From contig CAWGCA010000004.1 in NCBI GenBank assembly GCA_963820955.1, forward strand, positions 1 through 64,000: DNA of 64,000 nt, written 5' to 3'. Source of the stretch: CAWGCA01 sp963820955 (GTDB lineage Bacteria; Pseudomonadota; Gammaproteobacteria; Chromatiales; Chromatiaceae). A model generated the notes under the pieces. It was given only the letters and a program-made list of their open reading frames with translations. It did not search any database and was not told the origin of the DNA. A program made the translations under genes and the position numbers. Positions 51,663 through 60,928 of the stretch are shown piece by piece. Every line of letters begins with the position of its first letter. Positions within the stretch are counted from its first letter, which is position 1.

Positions 51663-52685
51663 TTACTGAATCAAAAATATATTTGCTTCATGTAAAAAAT
51701 CTTTTTCAGGCAAGAGTTCCTCCCGAGAGAAGCATACTAAAGCCGCAACCCGAGGCTGCCGATTGGCTACCTGAATTTCAGCTAGCGACAGTTCGCGTCC
51801 TGAACCGGTCGATGTATTTCTCTGCTTGATTCCCAATCGGCTGAGGTAGATTGTGTGTGTTTCAGCGCTAAGAAACTGCTCTGGATGAGTGAGTGCGTCA
51901 GTAACAAACTGCAGCTGATCTTGCAAGGATATCAAGCGCGGTTCCATGTTTTGAATCTCTTTATCAACGGCGTCGATCTGTAAACTGAGGTTTTCCCTGT
52001 AAGTGCTAGTTAAGTGTTGATCCTCTAACCGCTTAAGCCTACTGTGCAGGATACTTTTACGGTTTAACAGGTTGATATTCAGGTCTGCTGCCTTCGCGAT
52101 TTCACCATGAATATAGCCAATGAGGCTCCTGAAAATGCAGCATTTCAGCGCGCATCGCGAATCAGCTTCATTCACTCCCGGTGAGACTATCTGGTGATCC
52201 GAGAAGCTGACGGTGGTTTGCATAACATCCCTGTGAACCTCATCGCCAACTAGTTCAATACCGAAGCGCTGACGTTCTTCCCGATGCATGCACAAGAGAG
52301 CATAGCATTCACTGATCGTGGAATTAGAAGTAAATAGTTCTCTTACTTCTTTGCTTTGGCTGAAAACTTCCTGCAAATGGTTGTAATTAACGAAAAAGGC
52401 ATTGACCCTGGGGTCTTCACCAAAAGTCGATCGCCCACACGGAATTACTCCAGGTACCTGCTCCACCAATTCATCAATGTATTTGAATGAAGAGACAATT
52501 GCTTTTTCTAACTGTTGAGCGCATTTGGGAATTGCGCGTAACCTGCTAGATGTTTCATTCACCACGAAATCCACTGCTTGATCCAGGCTGATCGCGCAAG
52601 CGGAATCAAGAGTAGTTTGTTCACTCCGAGATGTAAAATTCCCGCTAAAACGATGGAAGGCCTCCTGCAAAAAGTCAGACAACAT
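51663..52685 (-). CDS. Hypothetical protein, helical, 340 residues
   Basis: No recognised family. No signal peptide or membrane segment. Mostly helical, with SLDQAVDFVVNETSSRLRAIP early, a cysteine-containing middle (SECYALLCMHREERQRFGIELVGD, DSRCALKCCIF) and a long coiled-coil region around 215-270 (ILHSRLKRLEDQHLTSTY, LSLQIDAVDKEIQNMEPRLI). The end EIQVANRQPRVAALVCFSREEL is mixed alpha/beta. Codon use is more AT-rich than in its neighbours, which may indicate recent arrival. A GGAGG-like site (CTGGAGGATTGGGGG) precedes the ATG. Stands alone in the degraded zone. Confidence 0.7.
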   Translation of the reverse strand: MLSDFLQEAFHRFSGNFTSRSEQTTLDSACAISLDQAVDFVVNETSSRLRAIPKCAQQLEKAIVSSFKYIDELVEQVPGVIPCGRSTFGEDPRVNAFFVNYNHLQEVFSQSKEVRELFTSNSTISECYALLCMHREERQRFGIELVGDEVHRDVMQTTVSFSDHQIVSPGVNEADSRCALKCCIFRSLIGYIHGEIAKAADLNINLLNRKSILHSRLKRLEDQHLTSTYRENLSLQIDAVDKEIQNMEPRLISLQDQLQFVTDALTHPEQFLSAETHTIYLSRLGIKQRNTSTGSGRELSLAEIQVANRQPRVAALVCFSREELLPEKDFLHEANIFLIQ

Positions 52686-53046
52686 CCCCCAATCCTCCAG
52701 TTACAATATACTTTTTGTATTTCGGATGTGATTTGAATGGCAAGCTTACCCCTCCGGATGAAGGAAAGTTGCTCATATGGTTGTTAGAACAAAACGACCA
52801 TACGATAAATTCTAGAACAAAAACAACTAGGAATCCTATTGAATTGTCTGATGATGATCGCTACAGATAGTTCTAGGCAGAAACAAAAACCAGCTGCACT
52901 TGTCGGAAAGTAAAAGACTTTCGCAAAACGCAAAGAACCCGCTAAGGCGGGCGTTGATGAGGCCTGCTTCTTTAACAGCGAATTCCGGATAATACAGGTC
53001 AATCAAAGATATAGCGATTGCTGCGAGAACTACCGTTAGTACAGCG
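52686..53046. other. Intergenic, hairpin near 52936
   Basis: No gene adopted; the longest minus-strand frame here (52784-53002) shows no signature. CCCGC-TAA-GGCGGG near 52939-52952 reads on the minus strand as a stem followed by TTCTTTGCGTTTT, a possible terminator of the lipoprotein gene at 53047. Confidence 0.45.
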
Positions 53047-53478
53047 TTATTTGCTTTTCCCTCCTACAGTCTGACCCGTTGTGAGATCCTCAATCCACCT
53101 CATATATTTGCCATTTTTGACGTCACAAAAAACTTGATAGTCGTGCCCAGCTTCCGCGTTAAATTCAACTGATCCAACACGCCCCAAAAGCCCAGTATGT
53201 TGATTGAAACCGTGCCAGCAACGTATTGATACACTATGTGTTCCCGGCAAAACTTCTACCTGTTCTGGCATTGACCACTCAGACCACTCCCAGACCTCAC
53301 CATCTACAGAAGAAATCGAGGCTCTGTCCCATCGCATGCTTCCAGTGAATGAGTCATTAATGACAGCAATGTTCTCTGACGATTTTTCATCCATGTCATA
53401 CGCTTGGTGTGCGCAACCCACGCATTGAACAAGAATAAAAAAAAGGCATCCCACGTTGCTAAAGAGTCTAGCTTTCAT
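53047..53478 (-). CDS. Small lipoprotein, unknown
   Basis: 143 residues with a lipoprotein signal (CLFFILVQCVGCAHQ; lipobox ending VGC), so anchored in the envelope. The mature chain SFTGSMRWDRASISSVDGEV, VEVLPGTHSVSIRCW and GSVEFNAEAGHDYQVFCDV contains a PEGA-like beta pattern: short strands with PGTHSV and AGHDYQV. No family named. Ribosome site not evident. It lies between the hypothetical protein and the IS5 remnant. A start at 53478 is the only sensible ATG before the signal. Confidence 0.6.
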   Translation of the reverse strand: MKARLFSNVGCLFFILVQCVGCAHQAYDMDEKSSENIAVINDSFTGSMRWDRASISSVDGEVWEWSEWSMPEQVEVLPGTHSVSIRCWHGFNQHTGLLGRVGSVEFNAEAGHDYQVFCDVKNGKYMRWIEDLTTGQTVGGKSK

Positions 53479-53619
53479 TTCTTATACTCCGTATTTAGAC
53501 TCGCCTATTTGTAACTCTTGTTTAACTTTAGTCAATGATATGGCTAGTCAGGGTTGATTATACGCATCTGAGGCAACTCTGAGTAAGTCCTGACCTCTGC
53601 GATAATAAGCACGTTATCC

Positions 53620-54446
53620 ATAACCGGCTGGAAAGTACGAAGCAACAAACCTTCGCCGCAGGTGATTTTGAGCGCTACCGCAAGCCGACGCGCCGCGAGC
53701 AGTTTCTGGCGGAGATGGACAAGGTGGTTCCTTGGGACCAGCTTTGCGCAGTGATTATGCCCAGTTATCCCAAAGCCGGTAATGGCCGCCCACCTATCGG
53801 ATTGGAGCGGATGCTGCGCATCTATTTTCTTCAGCACTGGTTCAACCTGTCGGACCCGGGGGCAGAGGAAGTGCTGTACGAATCCAGGTCCATGTGTCGC
53901 TTCGCTGGGATCGATCTGGGCCGGGAGCCGGTGCCGGACGAGAGTACGATCCTTCAATTTCGCCATCTGCTGGAGCGCCATCATCTGGGCGACGCTTTGT
54001 TTCAGACGGTTGGCGAGTACCTGCAGGAAATGGGACCGCGTATCGCCAGCAGCACCATCGTCGATGCCAGTATTATCAGTGCGCCGAGTTCCACGAAAAA
54101 TCATTCCAAGTCGCGCGATCCTGAGATGCATCAGGCGCGCAAAGGCAATCAATGGTAGTTTGGCATGAAGGCACACATCGGCGGCGATAGCAAGAGCCGA
54201 CAGATTCATTCGGTGGCAGCGACGGCGGCGAATGTCCATGTTTCGCAGGTCCTTGTAGAGTTGTTGCATGGGGGCGAGACGCGGATCTATAGTGGCCAAG
54301 CCGACACGATACGGGAAGCAGCGCCCTGCGCTCAGGACTTCACGCATGAGAAAGGCCGGCGTAATCATCCACTGGACGATGCGGCCAAGGCGCGCAACCG
54401 GACCAAGTCGAAAGTATGCGCGAAGAGCGTCAGTATTACAGGGTAG
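53620..54446 (+). pseudogene. IS5-family transposase remnant with in-frame stop
   Basis: From 53650 the frame reads KQQTFAAGDFERYRKPTRRE and MDKVVPWDQLCAVIMPSYPK, LERMLRIYFLQHWFNLSDPG, DSTILQFRHLLERH-like text, VDASIISAPSSTKN, to GNQW; then a TAG at 54156-54158 replaces the usual tyrosine codon. The same frame continues past it with FGMKAHIGGDSKSRQIHSVA and ARNRTKSKV, then turns to nonsense and stops at 54446. The DDE second and third residues are affected and the C terminus is lost. No inverted ends were found. Old, inactive copy. Confidence 0.85.
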
Positions 54447-54933
54447 CTCAGCCCGAAGCTTTAACCCTAAACAGAAGTTCTACATTTGCACTGCCCTGTG
54501 TCTACTGTCAGTGGAGAAGCAGATATTGTCAACAATAACTTGACCAGCAACCGTTCGCTCAAAGCAGCCGTCAGGTCTGTTAAAAATTCCGGGGCGATTC
54601 AGTAATTCGTAGCAAGCCTATGACAGTGCCTATAGCTCCTGCCTTACCGCGCTCGGCTACTCAAGTGCAGTAAAAACAGAAGGACCATCTCCGTTTTTGT
54701 CTGGAAGCCATGCGTAGCCGGTGCATTTCAAGCATTTTTCAGGCGGGTCCGATCAATTCTCTGTGACAGCTGCAGTTTTGTGGAGATCCGCCGCAGTGGT
54801 TTCCTGATAGTATAAGTGCCTCAGCAGTACTGTTTCGACAGGATCTTAAAATCAAGTGATCCAAGGTTAGTTAGTGAAATCAAGAACGAATCAAGAGAAA
54901 TATTTTGAAAACAGTAATGACAATCGGAGAACA
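54447..54933. other. Intergenic, no gene seen
   Basis: Nearly 490 bases between the IS5 remnant and the DUF2092 gene. No coding frame or RNA recognised. A GGATC...GATCC inverted pair (about 54841-54862) and the CGGAGA ribosome site at 54922 precede the next gene. Confidence 0.5.
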
Positions 54934-55782
54934 ATGATGACTTTCATACGGAAGGTTTTTCCCCTGATTATTGCCGGGATGTTTAGTGTGTCTGCTTACT
55001 CGGCGCAGAGCGAACAGACAGCGGTATCGGCTACTAACCCGGCCGCGCAATCCGGTGTTGAGACTGAACAGAAGCAAGCTTCAGCGACAATTGATGCCAA
55101 ATCACAACTTGATGGTATGGCAAAGAAGCTGGCCGGTGCCAGGCAGTTGAGTGTATCTATAGACATGTACTACGACGTTGTTCAGGCGTCTGGACAGAAA
55201 ATCCAGTACAGCGAAGTACGCAAGGTGCATATCAGTCGCCCAAATTATCTGCGGGTCGATTCTCAGCAAAGCGATGGCGATGCTGGCGGCCTGATATTCG
55301 ACGGCAAGATCCTGACATTGTTCAGTACGACCGAGAATGTTTATTCACAAACCACGCACCCTGGTGATGTGGATGCAGCGGTTCGTTTTGCCGTTTCCAA
55401 GCTGGGTATTCGTGTGCCATTGGCCCGTATGCTGACTTCCACCTTGCCGCAGGATCTTCAAAAGCTGAGTACCACCGTCGATTATGTTGAGCACGATATC
55501 CTGGGAACGATGCCCACCGATCATATCGCCGCACGAACGAGGGATGTTGACTACCAGGTCTGGATTGGAAAGGATATGCTGCCGACTCGCATGATACTGA
55601 CTTATAAAAATGAACCGGGGCAACCGCAATTTCAGGCCGTTTTCTCCTCCTGGAACCTGACCTCACGTATCAATGAGTCAACTTTTACTTTCACGCCGGC
55701 AAAAGGTGCTGAAAGAATCCCGACCTTGTTGCCGGCATCCAGGCAGGATGGGAGGAACAAAGCGCAAGGAGATGCATCATGA
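54934..55782 (+). CDS. DUF2092-family exported protein
   Basis: 282 residues from ATG 54934 (or 54937) with CGGAGA upstream; an in-frame ATG-like start further up (54874) adds a non-signal leader. Signal peptide TFIRKVFPLIIAGMFSVSAY, then a low-complexity stretch (to about 75), then the LolA-like fold of DUF2092: LSVSIDMYYDVVQASGQKIQYSE, VHISRPNYLRVDSQQ, IFDGKILTLFS, DHIAARTRDVDYQVWIG and SRINESTFTFTPAKGA. The family is expected to bind lipid-like ligands in the periplasm. It overlaps the next gene by four bases. Confidence 0.85.
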   Translation: MMTFIRKVFPLIIAGMFSVSAYSAQSEQTAVSATNPAAQSGVETEQKQASATIDAKSQLDGMAKKLAGARQLSVSIDMYYDVVQASGQKIQYSEVRKVHISRPNYLRVDSQQSDGDAGGLIFDGKILTLFSTTENVYSQTTHPGDVDAAVRFAVSKLGIRVPLARMLTSTLPQDLQKLSTTVDYVEHDILGTMPTDHIAARTRDVDYQVWIGKDMLPTRMILTYKNEPGQPQFQAVFSSWNLTSRINESTFTFTPAKGAERIPTLLPASRQDGRNKAQGDAS

Positions 55783-56432
55783 TTATGAAACTGAAATCCA
55801 GAACGATCGTATATGGCGTGGCTTTAATCACGGCCATATTTCTTACAACCGAACTTAGCGCCCTCGGACGCGGTGGCGGTGGCCGCGGTGGTGGCGGAGG
55901 TTTTTCCCGAGCGGGTGTAGCCAGTGGCGGAGGATTCGCTGGAAGATCCGGCCAGCGTGCCAGGCAGCCGGTGCAGCGCCGCCAGCCTGTCAATACCGGC
56001 AGTCAGGGGAATCGCCAGGATATGGCGGGGGCTCGGCAAACCGATCGACAGGGCAATAGGGAAGAGGCCCGGGGCAGTCAGGAAGACCGCCAGGAATGGG
56101 CAGATGCTAGCCGCGAAGATCGTCAGGATGCAGTAAAGGATCGACAGGAAGACAGGCAGGATTTCGTTGATGATGAACTCGATGATCATTATGACCGCTG
56201 GGACGACAATGACGGTGAATTTCTGGCGGGTGCCATTGTGGGTGGCGCGATTGCCGGCTCCGCAGCGGCAGCATCTTCATCGACAACCTACATAACGACG
56301 CTGCCATGTACGACAACAGCAGTCGTGGTTAATGACGTTTCTTATTACAACTGTTCCTCTGCCTGGTACCAGAGGAGTTATGCCGGTAGTCAGGTAACTT
56401 ACATTACTGTCGAGGCACCCCCAGGTTATTAA
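55779..56432 (+). CDS. Glycine-rich exported protein with RQ/D repeats
   Basis: 217 residues. ATG 55779 overlaps the DUF2092 stop (ATGA). Signal peptide ends TTELSALGR; then a Gly/Arg run (RGGGGRGGGGGFSRAG), then a charged repeat rich in DRQ (RQDMAGARQTDRQGNREEAR, EDRQDAVKDRQEDRQDF), a single hydrophobic stretch AGAIVGGAIAGSAAAAS, and a tail with two cysteines (TLPCTTTAVVVNDVSYYNCSSAWYQ). The tail resembles that of other small exported proteins of the same kind found after DUF2092 genes. Role unknown; coupling implies a shared job. Confidence 0.8.
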   Translation: MIMKLKSRTIVYGVALITAIFLTTELSALGRGGGGRGGGGGFSRAGVASGGGFAGRSGQRARQPVQRRQPVNTGSQGNRQDMAGARQTDRQGNREEARGSQEDRQEWADASREDRQDAVKDRQEDRQDFVDDELDDHYDRWDDNDGEFLAGAIVGGAIAGSAAAASSSTTYITTLPCTTTAVVVNDVSYYNCSSAWYQRSYAGSQVTYITVEAPPGY

Positions 56433-56618
56433 TTGCTGACGGCAGCTAAAAAACAGTGTTGCGGTTTTCGCGTCTCCTGCAAAATAAACTCCCTCTCCCC
56501 GACTCGCTCTCACTGGGAGAGCGAGTTAGCAGGAACGTGATAAAAGGGATTCTAAAATCTTAAGGAAAAACAACCAGCCGCCATCCAGCGCGATGTAGGT
56601 GTTGACCAGTGAGGTATA

Positions 56619-58285
56619 CCTGCCAGTTGCATAAATCATCTGGTTAGCAGCGTTTTCGCTGCATAAAAAGCAGCCTTATCCGGACGAAATGGTGTGTGGC
56701 TTAAGTTCACTCCCGGTGAGGTTAAGTCACATAGGTAAATTGCAACAGTTTTCCTGGTAAAACATCGCGCTACATGTGAGATGACTGCGCAGGAAACGTA
56801 AAAAGTGGTCTCCGGATTGGTACAATGTACGTCGACCAAAACGACACACCAATCACGACGGAGACCACTAACGTGAAACATAGCAAGGCAGATGTCCGAG
56901 GTAAAGCCAGACCCACTTTGGATGTTCGATTCGAACCGCAGAATCTGACTTCGTACTCGGGCCTTATCCTGTTTCAACACTTCTTTTCTATGATTGGCCT
57001 CAAGGAGCGGCTTTGGGGCTGTTTTCGCCACCTGAAGGTGAGCCCGATTTACAGCCATCACGTGATCCTTATGCTGTTGGTCGTGCATCTGATCATTGGC
57101 CACCGGAGGCTGCGAGATGTGGACTACTATCGCGATGACGAGATGGTCAAACGATTGCTAGGCCTGAAGCGCTTGCCAGATGTGTCCACCATCAGCCGCT
57201 CGCTGCGTAGCGCTGATGAGGTAAGTGTTGAGAAAGTCCGAGGTGAATCGAGAAACCTGGTCATTGAACGCCTGTCGGCCGAGAGACTTTCGCGAGTGAC
57301 GCTTGACTTTGACGGTTCTGTTTTGAGCACAGGACGCCACGCCGAAGGAACGGCGGTGGGTTTCAACAAGAAAAAGAAGGGCGCGCGCAGCTACTACCCG
57401 CTATTTTGTACCGTTGCGCAGACAGACCAAGTTCTGGATGCCCACCACCGACCCGGTAACGTCCACGACTCCAATGGGGCCGATACCTTCATCGCCCACT
57501 GTCTCCAGAGCGTGCGTTCGGCACTGCCTCGGATCAAAATTGAGACACGGATCGACAGCGCATTTTTCAATGAAACTATCGCTGAGCAATTGCATAGCAC
57601 GGGAGCGGAATTCACCATTTCGGTTCCCTTCGAGCGTTTCACTGAGCTCAAAGGGATGATCGAGGGCAGAAAACGATGGCGTCCATTGAACGGTGAACTC
57701 AGCTTCTTCGAAACCCGCTGGAAACCCAAGTCCTGGAGTACGCCATATCGTTTTATCTTCATCCGCAAACAGGTCCGGTGCCAGGATAAAGCACCCATTC
57801 AGCTCGATCTGTTCAAGCCCACCGAATATGGATACGAATTCAAGGTCATCGTGACCAATAAGCAGGGTAGCCCACGCAGGGTCGTTGCATTCCACGAGGG
57901 CCGTGGATCGCAAGAAGGTATCTTTGCCGAACTCAAGTCGCACTGCCAGATGGATTACGTTCCCGTGACCACCCGTGTCGGCAACCAACTGTATATGTTC
58001 GCCGGGATTCTCGCGCATAATCTCACCCGCGAGTTACAGATTCAGGTAACACACCGTGCTCGTGGGACCACGGCCAAACGTGCAGCGCTCTGGTGTTTCC
58101 GCGAAATCGAAACACTTCGCCGTACACTTATCCAACGCGCTGGGCGCATTGTTCGTCCTGCTGGCAAGTTGATCCTCTCCATGCACAGCAACGAAAAGCT
58201 GGAAAATGAGCTGTTGCATTCCCTCGGGCTACTCAGAGCACTCAGCAGTTGACCCCATAGACCCCGGATTTATGCAACATTCGGG
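56619..58285 (+). mobile_element. Intact IS1380-family insertion sequence
   Basis: 1667 bases with imperfect 19-bp inverted ends: CCTGCCAGTTGCATAAATC on the left and CCCGAATGTTGCATAAATC on the right (read inward), 14-15 matches. TATA is duplicated at both edges (56615-56618 and 58286-58289), fitting a 4-bp target duplication. It holds one complete transposase and looks recent or still mobile. Confidence 0.9.
56873..58252 (+). CDS. IS1380-family DDE transposase
   Basis: 459 residues if started at GTG 56873, which has CGGAG ten bases before; an ATG at 56825 has no ribosome site. Family text: LILFQHFFSMIGLKERLW, LLVVHLIIGHRRLRDVDYYR, the first Asp in SRVTLDFDGSVLSTGRHAEG, HHRPGNVHDSNGADTFI, the second Asp in IETRIDSAFFNETIAEQL, and the Glu in FHEGRGSQEGIFAELKSHCQMD. 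No stop or shift interrupts it. A hairpin (56804-56814 with 56859-56869) would hide the ribosome site in transcripts coming from outside the element, a common guard against read-through. Confidence 0.9.
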   Translation: MKHSKADVRGKARPTLDVRFEPQNLTSYSGLILFQHFFSMIGLKERLWGCFRHLKVSPIYSHHVILMLLVVHLIIGHRRLRDVDYYRDDEMVKRLLGLKRLPDVSTISRSLRSADEVSVEKVRGESRNLVIERLSAERLSRVTLDFDGSVLSTGRHAEGTAVGFNKKKKGARSYYPLFCTVAQTDQVLDAHHRPGNVHDSNGADTFIAHCLQSVRSALPRIKIETRIDSAFFNETIAEQLHSTGAEFTISVPFERFTELKGMIEGRKRWRPLNGELSFFETRWKPKSWSTPYRFIFIRKQVRCQDKAPIQLDLFKPTEYGYEFKVIVTNKQGSPRRVVAFHEGRGSQEGIFAELKSHCQMDYVPVTTRVGNQLYMFAGILAHNLTRELQIQVTHRARGTTAKRAALWCFREIETLRRTLIQRAGRIVRPAGKLILSMHSNEKLENELLHSLGLLRALSS

Positions 58286-58472
58286 TATAGACAGCGCCCC
58301 GCACGCTGACGTAATGCAGTTCGGCATCGGACAGGGACGCTGGGCATCCGCATAGTGTTAACAGGCCCTTAGTACTCCTTCAAGAGGATATTGCCTTGGT
58401 CAGAGCCTACGCAAACGGCTAAGGTAAGGCGCGAACGGTATGAGTCTGTTCATGTACTGTCTCCGTCTTGAA

Positions 58473-59510
58473 TCAGGGTGCCGGCGCGGCGGCGCCAGGA
58501 GAACCGCGCGAAGGCCGTGGTGGTAATCCCTCCCTGATTGCCCTGGAGAAGTCTTCAAGGTCGCCGGCAGAACGGGCGCGCGTGGTGATGTCACTGCGGC
58601 GCTTCAGCGTATCGAGCCCGATGCTGGTGTTGACCGTGCCACGTTCGTAGGCAAAATCGACGAGGTAGCCGTTGGCCAGCAACCGCCAGTCGAACGGGGT
58701 ACCTGAACCCACTGCCTTCGCGTGGTGCCAAATGGTCGTGGTGCAATTCTGGGTCAGGGCATTGTACCAGCGCGGCTGCTCCGCGATGGCGTTGATCTCC
58801 TCTATATAGTCGAGCAGCAGCTCTCGACCGTTGTCCGCTGAGTCACGGGTAGGGTAGAGCTGCGCCGTCTCGCCGCGATGGTTGGTGCGCAACGCAATCA
58901 GGTCGCGCTCGTCGGCTACCACATAATAGAGCTCGTACTGGCGGAAAAAGCCCCGTAGGGCCGAGTACTCCTCGCCTATCTCTTTGCGTGTCTCGATCGA
59001 CACCGCGAGATGGCGCCCGTCGGCGAACTCCCAGCTCGCGATGGTGTGACCGTAGAGTGTCGGACCCCAGAATGAGATGAACATGTCGAAGCCGACGAGG
59101 GTGTCCAGGTCGTAGCTGCGTGTCTCCCAGTGCTCGGTGAAATCCTGACCGCCGTGGTATGTGAAGTTGCGGACGTTGCGCACTGTCAGCATGGAGCCGT
59201 CGATAGTCGCCGTCGGCAGCCGTGCGACATCCGGCTGCCAATCACGCGCGTTGCTCGGTGCGAGTGTCAGCCACCAGGCAAGCACGATCGCGAAGGGCAC
59301 AAAGATGGCGACGACGGCCCGCCACCAGGGACGGACCAGCGCCACCACCACCCCGGAGAGCAGGACAAGGCCGCCCGCCAATGTGCCGGCAGGGATGGGG
59401 GATTCGGGGCCATCGATCCAGATCGCGGCTGCCGCCCACAGGATCGCTATCGACAGGGTCAGCGAAAAGGCGATGCGCAGAACAAGGCGGGTCAAGCGCA
59501 AGAGGACCAT
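58473..59510 (-). CDS. DUF4105 membrane protein
   Basis: 345 residues from ATG 59510, with GGTGAG upstream; a GTG at 59522 in the same frame is less likely. Two or three membrane helices at the start (LVLRIAFSLTLSIAILWAAAA, LAGGLVLLSGVVVALVR, AVVAIFVPFAIVLAWWLTLA), then the soluble DUF4105 part: DMFISFWGPTLYGHTIASWEF, IGEEYSALRGFFRQYELYYVVADERDLIALR and the conserved RWYNALTQNCTTTIWHHA, which has a cysteine typical of this family. Function unknown; the NC(T) arrangement recalls a papain-like nucleophile. Its start overlaps the small gene before it. Confidence 0.85.
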   Translation of the reverse strand: MVLLRLTRLVLRIAFSLTLSIAILWAAAAIWIDGPESPIPAGTLAGGLVLLSGVVVALVRPWWRAVVAIFVPFAIVLAWWLTLAPSNARDWQPDVARLPTATIDGSMLTVRNVRNFTYHGGQDFTEHWETRSYDLDTLVGFDMFISFWGPTLYGHTIASWEFADGRHLAVSIETRKEIGEEYSALRGFFRQYELYYVVADERDLIALRTNHRGETAQLYPTRDSADNGRELLLDYIEEINAIAEQPRWYNALTQNCTTTIWHHAKAVGSGTPFDWRLLANGYLVDFAYERGTVNTSIGLDTLKRRSDITTRARSAGDLEDFSRAIREGLPPRPSRGSPGAAAPAP

Positions 59511-59518
59511 CGTTTTAC

Positions 59519-59722
59519 TCACCGGGAATAGAGCTCGTGGCCGGGCCAGCCCATAAAAGTCATCTTTTGTCTATTGTCCCCCTCAACCGGGAACTTCCAA
59601 GTCACCCGCCCGGAAGCTGGTACAGGGTCGGGGTCGACATCAGATGGCGGCCTGGTGGTGAAGCTGCCGAGCAGGAGGGTGGCTACGGCCGTGACGGCCG
59701 CCTTGATAAGTATCCATTGCAT
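59519..59722 (-). CDS. Small exported or membrane protein, unknown
   Basis: 67 residues: MQWILIKAAVTAVATLLLGS forms one hydrophobic segment, then a polar tail rich in proline (TTRPPSDVDPDPVPASGRVT). The stop overlaps the start region of the DUF4105 gene, which suggests they are one transcript. The ribosome site is weak (GAGG 13 bases away). No family recognised. Confidence 0.45.
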   Translation of the reverse strand: MQWILIKAAVTAVATLLLGSFTTRPPSDVDPDPVPASGRVTWKFPVEGDNRQKMTFMGWPGHELYSR

Positions 59723-59920
59723 GGGGTGCTAATACCTCAAGCCTAGGGCCTGTTAATACATTATGCGGATGCCTAGCGCTGGTGCACCTCAACGATGCAG
59801 GCGCCGGCCCTAGAAAAACGAGCGCTCACAATAATGCAACGATGCTCGGAACGCTATATCCTGTGTTCTCTTGACCGCCGCACTGCGGGCGGATACTCCA
59901 ACAGACGGCGTTTCAATCCA

Positions 59921-60928
59921 ATGGAAATCTTCACCTGGGTCGGTATTCTACTTTGTATATCCCAATCCGCCATGTTCTCCGGGCTCAATCTGGCGGTATT
60001 CAGTCTGTCCCGCCTGCGCCTGGAGGTGGAAGCGGCGGATGGAAACCTGGCGGCCCAGCGTGTACTGAAATTGAGATCGGACCCGAACCGGGCTCTGACC
60101 ACCATCCTGTGGGGCAACGTGAGCATCAACGTGCTGCTCACCTTGTTGTCCGACTCTGTGCTGACTGGAGTGAGTGCTTTCCTGTTCTCGACCGTTGTAA
60201 TCACCCTGTTCGGCGAGATCACGCCGCAGGCCTATTTCTCCCGCAATGCCTTGAAAATGGCGTCGCTGCTCTCCCCGGTGCTGCGCTTTTACCAGGTCTT
60301 GCTGTACCCTGTGGTCCGGCCATCGGCCTGGCTGCTGGATGTCTGGCTTGGTCGAGAGTCTATCCAATACCTGCGCGAGAGCCACCTCAAGGATGTGATC
60401 CGCCGCCATATGGAGGACAAGGGCAGCGACATCGACCGCATGGAGGCCTTAGGCGCCATCAACTTCTTCACCATCGACGACCTGCCGGTGGTTAGCGAAG
60501 GTGTTCCCGTGGACCCGGCGAGCGTGCTCCAACTCCCGTTCAGGGATGGGCTGCCCGAGTTCCCGCAGATCGGAAGGTTTCCGGACGACGGGTTCCTGCA
60601 ACAGGTAGCGGCCTCCGGCAAGCGATGGGTGGTGCTGGTGGACCAGCACGAACAGCCTCGCCTGATGCTCGATGCGGACGGTTTCCTGCGCCATATCCTG
60701 TTGTTCGACGAGGCCGATCCGCACCGCTGGTGCCATCTCCCGGTAGTGATCCGAGACCGCGAGTCACCGCTTGGGGAGGCCATCATCCGCCTGCGCCTGG
60801 AGCCCGATCCGTCGGATCATGTGCTGGACCATGGCATCATCCTGGTGTGGGGCGAGGAGCGGCGGGTGATTACCGGCGCCGACATCCTGGGCCGGCTGTT
60901 ACGCGGTGTGATCCAGCGGCGTCAGTAG
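59921..60928 (+). CDS. DUF21/CNNM-type membrane protein
   Basis: 335 residues if started at ATG 59921 (MEIFTWVGILLCISQSAMF); the frame reaches back to 59795 without a convincing start, and no ribosome site is clear for either. The first 180 residues are the DUF21 domain with membrane helices: SQSAMFSGLNLAVFSLSRLRLEVEA and AQRVLKLRSDPNRALTTILWGNVSINVLL, FGEITPQAYFSRNAL. This is the CNNM/CorC-type domain tied to magnesium or cobalt efflux. The C-terminal half (residues about 180-335) has a CBS-like pair region but reads weakly. Role in ion efflux is inferred from the domain. Confidence 0.82.
   Translation: MEIFTWVGILLCISQSAMFSGLNLAVFSLSRLRLEVEAADGNLAAQRVLKLRSDPNRALTTILWGNVSINVLLTLLSDSVLTGVSAFLFSTVVITLFGEITPQAYFSRNALKMASLLSPVLRFYQVLLYPVVRPSAWLLDVWLGRESIQYLRESHLKDVIRRHMEDKGSDIDRMEALGAINFFTIDDLPVVSEGVPVDPASVLQLPFRDGLPEFPQIGRFPDDGFLQQVAASGKRWVVLVDQHEQPRLMLDADGFLRHILLFDEADPHRWCHLPVVIRDRESPLGEAIIRLRLEPDPSDHVLDHGIILVWGEERRVITGADILGRLLRGVIQRRQ

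Noticed and set aside
52784..53002. 72-residue minus-strand frame
   Set aside because: No ribosome site or signature, and it overlaps a terminator-like hairpin.
53544..54368. 274-residue minus-strand frame opposite the IS5 remnant
   Set aside because: Plus strand matches IS5 transposase; the minus frame is unbroken only by chance.
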